Shown here one piece after another: positions 7,600 through 16,489 of a stretch of DNA of 21,985 nucleotides. The first letter of the stretch is position 1, and every line of letters begins with the position of its first letter. The DNA is taken from the NCBI GenBank assembly GCA_010015675.1, contig ML977008.1, forward strand, positions 364,302 through 386,286, read 5' to 3'. A model generated the notes under the pieces. That model was not told the DNA's origin. It made no database searches and saw nothing but the letters and a program-made list of their open reading frames with translations. The position numbers were made by a program, and so were the translations under genes. The stretch comes from Byssothecium circinans (taxonomy: Eukaryota; Ascomycota; Dothideomycetes; Pleosporales; Massarinaceae).

Positions 7600-9246
7600 T
7601 TCTTAAGTATTTTAGCTATTTAGCTATTTAGCTAGTCCTTTTACTTAACTAAGTATTTCTACTAACGTTTGAATTTCCGTAGGTCCTTAATCTCTTCGAC
7701 CTCGTAGTTTTCGTCTTTAAGCTTAACTTATGTCTTAATTTCAGCGTCTAGTGGTGCTAGTTCTAGGAGTAATTTATAAAAGATAAGGTATATGCGCATG
7801 CCTTTAAGGAGTTTTAGCTTAAACGTTACTAGTCCTTTAGCCTTTAGGATTTAAAAGGGTCTTATTTAAAGGTTATCTAGTTTGTCGCATAGCCGTTTAG
7901 TTTTCAAATTTTTTTGTAATAGGAAAACTTTATCCCCCTCTTTAAAAGTAAGTCTTTTAAGCCTTTTTTTATTTGCTAATCTAGCTGTTGTAAGGTTCCT
8001 TTAAGCAATTCGTTAGCTTAATTCATCATGTAGTTCGCGAAGTAGTCATGCCTTGTTATTAGCTCTAGCTAAAAGACTTTTAACGTCTTTAAGATTCTAA
8101 TAAGCAATTAGTTCATATCCGTAATTTGCGTAGTATAGTAAGTATCCTATCGTTAAGAATCTCGTGCTATTATAGGCTAATTGCGCTATTAGCAGGAGTT
8201 CAACCTAGTTGTCTTATAGCTTGTTAGCGTATATCTTTAGATACTATTCTAGTGTCTAGTTTATTCATTCCGTCTAACTATCTATCTACGGGTGAAAGCT
8301 AGTCGAAAGCTTCTTGTTAACTTCTAGCTTCGCAAGGAACGTGCTCTAATACTTAGAGGTAAATAGTATTCTTTAATTAGTAATAAATTATTCTAGTACA
8401 CCATGTTAACTAATAAGTGCCTTAGTTACTTCGTAAGCTATTTCTTTAGCTATAACTATTTCTTCTATTAGTATAAATATTGATGCTTTAGTTAATTAGT
8501 TAACGATTACTAATATTAAGTCGCATAGCCGTGCTAATTTAGGTTTTAACAATTTTAAGAGCTTTACTATGAAGTCTATCATAACGCTAATCCATAGGCG
8601 AGTGGGTAGTTCTAGCGATTAGAGTAATCCGTAGGGCTTATGTCTCTTAAGCTTATTCTTAGAATAGGCTAAATAGTTGCCTATCGCGTTTTAAACTACT
8701 TTTCGTACATTAGGGATTAAGTATTTGTTTGAAATCTGTTAAACTATTTCATTAATCCTAGGGTGTCCATATTCTTTAGACTCGTGTAGCTTTCGTATTA
8801 GAGTTAGTATGTAGGCTTCTTAAGGTATAATCTATTATTCTTTATCTTAGGGTAGTTCCGCCCTTAAGTAGTTTACTAAGTCGTATTCTGCCTTCTATTC
8901 TAGGGTTAAACGATTGTAATCCGCGAGGTCATATACCTTTAGTTCTTAATAATTAATCCTAGCTACCTTAGTTAATTAGGGTTAATTATAGCTTATACTT
9001 CTATTATAGTCCTTTCATAGGACCGCGTTATACGTAATAGGTCTATCTGTTTCTTAAAAGTTAAATCTTTAGCTAAAGGCGTCCGCCGCTCTATTTAGTG
9101 ATCCTAGGCGATAGTATACTTTAAAGTCGTAATCTACTATTAACTTAGCTTATTTAACCTATTATTAGTTAAGTTTCTTAGTTATTATAAAACTTATTAG
9201 GTTCTAGTAATCTAAATACACCTTTACCTAATATTTAGCGCTAAGC
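7600..9246 (-). pseudogene. Gypsy pol, second part: end of RNase H, integrase, chromodomain
   Basis: It begins after the nested transposon with the RNase H tail (VKVYLDY*NLISFITTKKLN, then YYRLGSLNRAADAFS). The integrase zinc region is degraded: LHESKEYGHP keeps its histidines, while the CxxC pair has become tyrosines. HKPYGLL precedes the core. Core residues: Asp in VMIDFI (codon 8574-8576) kept, the second Asp now Asn (near 8376), Glu in TE*IN (8268-8270) kept. FKEGDKVFLL follows in the C-terminal domain. A chromodomain-like end reads NYEVEEIKDLRKFKR...KYLVK*KD at about 7760-7600, which in chromoviruses guides integration to heterochromatin. Stops are numerous. Confidence 0.88.
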
Positions 9247-9250
9247 TAGC

Positions 9251-9307
9251 TGACCAGGTTCCTGCTCACCTAGGGTTCTTGGTCACCTCTCAAAATTAGC
9301 CACCCCT
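9251..9307 (+). repeat. Left terminal inverted repeat of the nested pogo-like element
   Basis: TGACCAGGTTCC...CACCCCT, with the internal direct motif TCACCT(AGGGTTCTTGG)TCACCT. Mate at 10964-11020. Confidence 0.9.
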
Positions 9308-9338
9308 TAGAAAATCATGTTTATTTTAGTTAACCTAA

Positions 9339-10925
9339 TTATAATTGCCACTCTGTACATATAGATTGCAGAGTTTTAGCAGCTATTTTAGCTGCAGCCT
9401 TTTCCACTTCCTTTTCTGCTGCTTTGTTGTTGTTTTGTAACGCTAAAAGATCTGCTGCCTGTTTTGCTATCATGATTATATCTATATCTGTAAAGCGTTG
9501 ATTTAGGTCTACCTATATTCTCTTCCATGGCTGTTAAGGCTTAAGGGCCTCAAGTTGACTATATAGTCTTTTGTTCTCTATTTCTAGCAGCGCTGCGCGT
9601 GTATTTGCAAGGCCAATTGCTTTGCCTGCTTTTTCAATAAGCTGATGAGCCTTGTGATGGATTCTCTGCCTTCCATATAGCTCTCGCTGAGCTATAAAAA
9701 GATCGCGAGGTCTATAGGGGGTAGATAGATAGCTCTAAGCAGGTTAAAGTTAGTTCTGATAAGGTAGCGTAATAGGCCTCTAAGCTACTTAAGAGGAGTT
9801 AACTACCTACTTAATATTTAATAGATAGATGCCTGTAGTAGCCTATCTAGCTCGTATGACTCTCTTAGTAATCCCTTTCTCTCTAGCTACGTAGTAGGTA
9901 GTAATAAAACGTTCCTTTTTAATAGGTACTACGTTATTAAGGTAGGATAGTTCTTAAATCTATTACTAATAGAAACGCTTTACTACTAAGAAAACTAAGA
10001 GATCTAGAGGCTATAGGACGTGCAAGGAATAAGTAGGTAGAAATAGAAGCTAAACTTTATTCTATTTATAGAGCTATAGGAATTCTAGGTTAACATAGCT
10101 ACCATGGCTATCTAAGATTAGTATCCTCTAATAATCACGTAAGGGAGCTATATTAGGCAGAAACACGCGCTATAGCTACTTAGTTCTAATCGCATTAGAT
10201 GTCTAGCCATTCTATGAGGTCGCGTAAAGCTAGTCTAGAATAGTCGTAGGAAACTAGGTAGTCTATAGGTTCTAGCTCTTAAATATTACTGCGCAGCGCA
10301 GTTTCTTGCCTATAGCTGATACGCACTTGATTATAGATGCCCACTCGCGATTCTCTAGAGACTAATAATAAGCCTTCTTTTTCTAACTACTTGCGAGTAC
10401 TCTAGTGTTTGCATATATACCTAGGGCCTTCCTAGTCTTATCTATATTCTATGTATCCTTAGCCTATATACCTAGCTCTGCGCGCAGCCTCTCATAGTGC
10501 TAAAGAAACCCGCTTATCTACTCCTGTGTTGCTGCCTTAGCCCGTGAGGCCTCTATCTTTCTACCCATAATAGATGCGACGTGTGGGTTGCGCTTAATAA
10601 AGCAGGATATCTAATGTTTGCTAATAGGATTGTCGTCTCCATTCATCCGTAGGATTCAATTCGCCATTTCTTGCGCGCGCGCGTGGGAGGGAGGAAAAGC
10701 GTATGCGTCTTCTTCAAGGATCTATTATATAAGAAACTTCTCTTATTGTTAAGTTAATTGCTGCTAGTATACGTGGCTATTTTAGCTGTTCTGTATACCA
10801 CGTATACGCGCTGAGAGAGTAGACTGCGGGACATTATACGCCTTCGTAGCAGCCCGTTGGCTAGGATAAATACTAGAAATAAGATTAGAGATAGCTGCTT
10901 GTATTGCTGCTTCGCGATTTTCCAT
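9339..10925 (-). pseudogene. Pogo-like DDE transposase, mutated but catalytic aspartates kept
   Basis: ATG at 10925 to TAA at 9339-9341: 529 codons in one frame, no net indel. N-terminus MENREAAIQAAISNL, then RAATKAYNVPQSTLSARIRG, a psq-type helix-turn-helix. The CENP-B-type domain follows, with ILEEDAYAFPPSHARA and IKRNPHVASIMGRKIEASRA. DDE core: NIDKTRKALGI (NMDETG, Asp kept), LENREWASIIKCVSAIGKKL, LILDSHGSY (second Asp kept), and the L*PLDLL position (third Asp kept). The C-terminal tail is helical and Lys/Ala/Gln-rich (EKAGKAIGLANTRAALLEIE). Roughly the first 44 and last 125 codons are almost free of stops, while the middle carries dozens of TAG/TAA. It cannot make a full protein. Confidence 0.93.
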
Positions 10926-10963
10926 TTTAGGTAGCTAAGTGTTGAGAAATCACGAGCGTTAAG

Positions 10964-11020
10964 AGGGGTAGCTGATTTTAAGAGGTGACTAAGAACCCTA
11001 GGTAAGCAGGAACCTAGTCA
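10964..11020 (-). repeat. Right terminal inverted repeat of the nested pogo-like element
   Basis: Inverted copy of 9251-9307. Most mismatches read as C-to-T or G-to-A on one arm. Confidence 0.9.
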
Positions 11021-11024
11021 GCTA

Positions 11025-12900
11025 GCTTAACTAATTAGGCTTGCTATTGTTTAAAGGCGTCTACTATCACTAGTAGTTCTTTGTTATAAACGTCGTAGTT
11101 AAGCTTTACGCTTATAAACTTTTGTAAATAGTAAAATACTAGTCTCTATTTCTTGTTATTGCTTTGTTATAAGAGAATCGCTCCTAGGGCGTAATCTAAT
11201 GTATCTATCTTTACTTATAGTAGCTATTCTAGGTCATGCATCTATAGCATAAGGGCTAACAAGAATAATTCCTTAAGCTTTTTAAAAGCCTTTTATTGTT
11301 CCTATCCCTAATGGAATCCTTTTTCTTTCTTAGTAATTTCTATAAGAGGCGCCGTAGTTTTTAAGTATCCCTAAATAAACTTTTAGTAGAAGTTCGTGAA
11401 TCCTAAAAAAGATTACACGTCTCTAACTATTTTAGGCGTTTTCATATCCTATACAGCCTTGACTTTTTTTGGGTCTATAGTAATGCCGTCTTATAAGATA
11501 ATAAATCCTAAGTAATCTATCTTTATAACGTGGAATTTGCATTTCTTTAGCTGTAGAAGTAATTAATACTCCTTAAGCTTCCTAAGCACCTTCTTAACGT
11601 ATTTAATGTAATTCTTAAGCATTTTTAAAGTATACACTAGTATATTATCTAGGTATGCAGTTACAAAGGCGTTTAAGTATTTGTAAAGTACTCTATTAAT
11701 AAGCGCCTAAAATGTTGTAGACGCGTTTATTAATCTAAAGGGCATAACTATATACTCATATAATCTATAATAAGTTTTAAAGGTAGTTAGCTATTTAAAG
11801 TCCTTAGCTATTCATATTTAATAGAATTCATCTCGCATATTAAATTTTGTAATCTACTTAACTCCTTAGAGGCGGTCCATGAGTTCCTAAATTAAAGGAA
11901 AGAGGTAATAATTTTTTTTTGTTATATAGTTTAACTATTTATAATCTACATAAAGTCGCAGCTTTCTATTTTTCTTTAGGACAAAGAGAATTAGTAAAGC
12001 CATTAGGCTTACACTCTCTTATATATATCCTTACTTTAAGTTCTTTTTAATATATTCTTATAGTTCTAACTACTAGTCTAGCGTAAGCAGATATATTAGT
12101 CTTAAGCGCAGCTTCGCGCTTTCTTCTAGGTGAATCTCGTGATCCTAATCCTAGTAATCTAGCAATGCGGTTTCTTTTATTTCTTTAAATAAATCTTAAA
12201 ACTCCTCATATTCTAGTGGTATTATTAGTTAGGGTTCGTCCTTTATAGGCGTAACTCTCTATATCTAAATAACTCTTATTTGCAAAAGGTCCTTTTTATA
12301 GATTTTTTTAATCTTATAAGGCGATATCTTACTAATTCATTTAGTCTAACTAGGTAAGCTCTAGATTACTAGGCTTAATCTTCTATAGCGTGTTCTAGCA
12401 ACCTTACGCGCTAGTTTTTAGCTAAACATTATGCCTTTCTACTAATTAATAGCAGGATTGTGCTTTTTAAGCTAATTATAACTAATTAATATATCTTCTT
12501 TACTAAGATCTATAATGTTAAAGGATGTTATGTCCTTAATTCTAAGTACGTAGAATAATACTTCTTAGGTTTCTAACTTTAAGAATCCGTTGCCGTAGGA
12601 CATTAGCTTATCGTTAGCTAATACTACTTATATTAAACGTTCCTTGTCTTAATAGGGTATATTATATTTCTTAACTACTTGTAGGGAAATAATTATTTAT
12701 ACGGCTCTACTATCTACTAGTGCTATAAGCCTGCGTTTGTGTATACGCACCTTTACCTTTAATTAATAAACTAGTAGATCTAGGTGTTATACGTTGTATA
12801 GAGTCATTATAAGAATGCTTTTACTAGCGTGACCTTATCCTTAGTAGCATCCTAGTTTTTTAATCTTTTTAGTTTTATTAGAAACTATCCTAATTCTTAT
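11025..12900 (-). pseudogene. Gypsy pol, first part: protease, reverse transcriptase, start of RNase H
   Basis: The protease active site reads ALVDSRAV at about 12700-12725, where the family has VDSGA; Gly has become Arg. It is followed by LQVVKKYNIPY. The reverse transcriptase motif reads AYLDNILV at 11644-11655, i.e. Y-x-D-D with the second Asp now Asn, which would abolish catalysis. The RNase H start reads IDTLDYALGAILLQQ, then YDVYNKELLVIVDAFK. The frame ends at the nested transposon. After removing that transposon, the flanking frames appear offset by one base (LVKLA versus SAKY), so there is a small indel near the insertion site or my tip assignment is off by a few bases. Stops are frequent. 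Confidence 0.88.
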
Positions 12901-15150
12901 TTATTAGATAGGTAAGTTAAGTAGCTGTTTTCGTAGCAAGCTGTCTATGATATGCGTGTCCTCTATTAATAGTTCGTCCCTACGCAGGAATCCTTTCTAA
13001 AGTTTCTTTAAGAGGTGTTTTTCACATATGTCGTCGAAGCATCATTTGTAAGGCAAGTCAGCGTGACTTTCCTTTTCTATGGCGTTGTTGGGTGTTAATG
13101 ATTCTAGCCTCGTAGGGAACTAAGTTACGTTTACTAGCTTATTGCCTTAGGCTACCTTTTCCTAATGCTAATCATCTAGCATTGTTTACTAATGTCGCTT
13201 AAAATTGCCTTGCTTTCTCTAGCGAGCATTCTTCTTAGATTCGCGAGGAAGGGTGGGGAGTGCATGGCGTCTACAGTCCTTATCTAAGTATTCTTCTAGA
13301 GTAAGTAGGTTATAGTCCTAACCTCTCTTATCCTACGCGGCTTCTTCCTTGTAGAGCGTATAAAATATATAATTAAGGATCATCTCGTATTATGCCTAGT
13401 CTACTTCTTTATGCTCTTAGTCTGTAGGGTACCCTAGGAGGTATTAGTAATAGTAGTCTTCTACGTCATAGTCTAGTTTATTGCTATCTATTAGTCCTAT
13501 TAGCTAATATCCTGCGATATACTTGCTTAGCTAATGCACCTAGTAGTGCTTATCGTAGCACTTATGCTATCTAATGCGTTCATGCTATTATTGCTATTTG
13601 CTAAAGTAATAAGTATAGCAAGCTACTACTAGATAGTCTTTATCTAGGACTATTATATGTAATGTCCTTCTAGGTTGTCGTCTTATCTTATCTCATTCGC
13701 GTTTATAGTAGAGGCATTAGTTCTTCTAGCATTAGTACTAATTAATTTCTTAGTAAAGATCTTTCTTAGATACCTTTACTCTAATATATTCTTTTATAGC
13801 GTATAGGCTTTAGATTCGCATGGCCTCTACTACTACTTCACTAGCTTTCTCGCCGTATACTAACACAGGTATAGCGCAAGTTAGTTCTTTGTGCGTGGTA
13901 CTAGCGCATCTCTAGCATATCTTAGCGTCTAGCCGTTGTTAGATTACCTAGTCTAGCACCTTGTTCTCTGCTAGACCTTAGCTTAGGCGTAGCAGCTCTT
14001 AGAACTTCTTAAAGAGTAGATTAAGGTCTGTTTCATCGTCATTAGAGGATTTTGCTTAATCTAGTTCCAAAGGTAGGCAAGGAGTAAGTTGCTAGCGTAG
14101 CACCTCTAACTCTTCCTCCTTAGTCTCTGTTACCTTAAACTTAATTATCCTAATCTTGACTACTCTAAGCTTGCTAGCCTAGCCTTAGTTCTTTAGGTAG
14201 TCTCTATGGAAGTGTCCTACTTTACCGCATTAAAGACATGCCTTCTTCTTAAAGCGTTCTTAGCGTTGTTCGTGGGTTAGGCTGTTTAGCTATCTTCCCT
14301 TGCTCTTATTAAACTACTTTTTTTATTAAACTTTATCTGTTATTACTACATCTCTATCTTAGTTGTATCGTAGTGTCTTTAGCCTTCTATGTCTTCTAAA
14401 GTTAGAAATGATTATTATATTTTATTATTTTTTCTATAGCGCTTGTTCGTAGAGTTAGTTATTAATTTAGGTAGCTAAGTTAATTATATCTTGTAAGTTA
14501 TCTAGCTTGTCGTGGTAGATTATTCTATTCTTAATAGTTTTCTTTAGCCTATTATAAAAGGCTGTGCGTAATAGCGCATTATCTTAATTAATTTTTAACT
14601 ATATTTGCTTAAACTCCGTTACATACCTTGCAACTAATCTATCCTGCTAGATCCGAGATATCTTTTGCTCTGCTTAAGTCTCTTCGTCGAGTTCTTTAAA
14701 CACCTTCTAAATCTTTTCTTTAAACGCTGTCTAGCTCTTAAAGATAGCTTTTATGTTATCTTTGCAATACTTTATCTCGTTCATAAGATAGTCGTCTATA
14801 AAGGGTTGCATCTAAGTAGCTACCTTGTCTTTTAAGTGCATACTAGCTGCAAGGATCTTATCTTAGTCTTCTGTTATAGAGTTAAATTGATAGTATAAAT
14901 CTATGTTAGTAAGGAATAGCTTTAAGCTATCTTATCCTCTATTATACTTCTCTAGCGCCGCGATCTTTCTATAGGGTATAGTATCTTTAGCCTAGAGTTA
15001 AGTAATCGCTTATATTAACCTATTAATCTATTTAGCCTATTGCTGTAACTAGTTAGCCTGGTTAGCTATTACTAATGCTAAACTTAAAGTAGGTGTTCTA
15101 ACGCTGCTAGCGGCACGTGGGGTAGTAGGAGCTGCTATTACGTACGTTTA
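12901..15150 (-). pseudogene. Gypsy gag with two zinc knuckles, plus gag-pol linker
   Basis: The capsid-like domain lies at about 14990-14450: KLFLTNIDLYYQFNS, KILAASMHLKDKVATWMQPF, FKELDEET, then RLVARYVTEFKQI and YNRLKKTIKNRI, matching the retrotransposon gag domain. Zinc knuckle 1 (14198-14237) reads CL*CGKVGHFHRDY, so its last Cys has become Tyr. Knuckle 2 (13876-13917) reads C-x2-C-x4-H-x4-C with all four ligands kept. About 1.1 kb of poorly conserved linker follows before the protease. The start codon was not identified. Gag would coat the RNA in virus-like particles in the cytoplasm. Confidence 0.8.
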
Positions 15151-15177
15151 AGTTCTTGAACCTATGGGTAGTCAAAG

Positions 15178-15637
15178 TATTACTAAAGGGTATACTTGCT
15201 AGTCCTAATTCGTGTAAGAGGAAGTTGGTTTATATATAGTATATATGTTAAGTAGTGTGCTTTAGTAGTTTAAGAGGTAAATGTGTAAAAGCAACTAATT
15301 CTATAACTAACTATAGAATAACTAAGTATTAATCTAGGTAAGAGATAAACTATTAAGAGTTAACTATGAAGAACTAGAATTAAGAAGATAAAGGAAATCC
15401 GTCCCATCTTTATACTAGTTATTCTGTTCCTTTAATAAGTCCTTGATCTTACCTAGAGCCTCTGCTCCTTCTGCTCCTAGGACTTCTTTCTAATCCTAGG
15501 ATCTATAGGATCCTTTAGTCTTAGTAAGATCACGATTACGTAACTAACGCTCTAACCCTGTCCTGCGCCCTACTATCTGATACTCTTCCTAAGCGTATTG
15601 TTCCTGCGTGGCTGCGCTTATCTATTATCTTGTAATA
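15178..15637 (-). repeat. Gypsy 5' LTR
   Basis: 460 bp, with tips TATTAC and GTAATA as in the other copy. The inner flank (CTTTGACTACCCATAGG on the minus strand) shows no clear tRNA 3'-end primer site. Confidence 0.93.
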
Positions 15638-15642
15638 GAGCT
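15638..15642 (+). repeat. Gypsy target-site duplication, right copy (GAGCT)
   Basis: Matches 6365-6369. Confidence 0.92.
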
Positions 15643-15995
15643 CTACCTCCTAAGCTTTAAAGCTAAAGGCGTGAAGCTCTACTAATTATATAGTAAGCTT
15701 GCTCTTAAGTTATTTATTAGATTAAGATTTCTTACTAAAGTGTACTAAACCATTATATATAGTTAAGAACTATTAGTAGTATAGTAACAGAATAGAACTA
15801 TTAAGAACTATTAGTAGTTTAAGAATAGTATAGAACTATTTAGAGATGGTGATAAATAGTAGATTGCTTATTAAAATCAGATAATAGTAGACCTTTTAAA
15901 AGATTAAATAGAAATAGTACGTCTTTGTAAAATGGAGAGTAAGTCTTTTATAAGACAAGAGAATTGATTAGGGCCTTCTAAGAGGCTAAGTATGT
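15643..15995 (+). pseudogene. Decayed antisense reading frame in the copia 3' region, second part
   Basis: Continues 6050-6369 in frame after the gypsy insertion: YLLSFKAKGVKLY, LYSKLALKLF, RLRFLTKVY, and after more TAG/TAA stops IIVDLLKD*IEIVRLCKME. It fades out at the tandem repeat starting at 15994. Parts are built from the repeated AGAACTATTAGTAGT motif (15763-15845), which weakens the case for coding there. Family unknown. Confidence 0.4.
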
Positions 15996-16155
15996 AAGAA
16001 GCTAGGAATGCTAACTATGCGGGCAAACTATAGTCTAGTTCTATTAATAGGTAAGAACTAGGAATACTAACTATATAGGCAAATAATAATCTAGTCTCTA
16101 GTAGGGTAAGAAACTAGGAATACTAACTATGCAGGTAAATAATACTTTAGTTCTT
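15994..16155 (+). repeat. Tandem repeat, about 56 bp, nearly three copies
   Basis: Copies start at 15994, 16051 and 16106 (spacing 57 and 55 bp). Each contains GTAAG-AACTAGGAATACTAACTAT followed by GCAGGCAAAT-like sequence. It lies in the copia 3' region. Confidence 0.85.
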
Positions 16156-16489
16156 AGTGCCTTAAATATAGGTTTACTATTAGTTATAGTTTAGGTTTAG
16201 GTAGCTACTCCTTTGCTAAGCTAAGTGTAAAAACTAATCCGTATTAGTAGTAGACCTATATACTCAAGGAACGTCTTCCTAGTAGTAAAGTATAATAGTG
16301 TATTTTAAAGGTCTTGTAAGTATAGACTATAGCATGTGCGAGCTTAACTATAAGTGCAAACTATAGCGCTTATGACTATAAAGCTTACTAGAGCGTAAAT
16401 AACGACTTAGTAGGTAGAGTTATGATAGGTTCTTACTATAGCATAAGAGACAGCTTAGTAAAAGATGCTAATAGAGATAGTCTAAGAAT
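16156..16489. other. Copia 3' untranslated region
   Basis: No motif recognised on either strand. It lies between the RNase H end and the tandem repeat. Confidence 0.45.

Larger units (their letters stand above)
9249..11022 (-). mobile_element. Complete pogo-like DNA transposon nested in the gypsy RNase H region (1774 bp)
   Basis: Terminal repeats of about 57 bp at 9251-9307 and 10964-11020 (TGACCAGGTTCCTGCTCACC and its inverted copy) differ at about six positions, all transitions. TA at 9247-9248 and 11023-11024 fits the TA duplication of the superfamily. The flanks are GCTAGC on both sides, a palindrome, so the exact tip is ambiguous by a few bases. It carries one minus-strand transposase. 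It is the innermost and so the youngest layer of the nest, and visibly the least mutated. Confidence 0.92.
6370..15637 (-). mobile_element. Ty3/gypsy LTR retrotransposon (chromovirus type), with a nested pogo-like element
   Basis: Two 460-bp LTRs, 5-bp duplication GAGCT, total 9268 bp, or about 7.49 kb without the nested transposon at 9249-11022. Minus-strand order: LTR, gag, zinc knuckles, protease, reverse transcriptase, RNase H, integrase, chromodomain-like tail, about 0.7 kb carrying an antisense frame, polypurine tract, LTR. Reverse transcriptase before integrase marks gypsy. It sits in the 3' region of the copia element. Confidence 0.94.

Noticed and set aside
15140..15177. tRNA primer-binding site of the gypsy element
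   Set aside because: The sequence after the 5' LTR does not start with TGG or an obvious mutated form; self-priming or a damaged site cannot be told apart.
15994..16155. CRISPR-like or satellite array
   Set aside because: Only about three imperfect 55-57-bp copies, no spacers, inside a retrotransposon in a eukaryotic setting.
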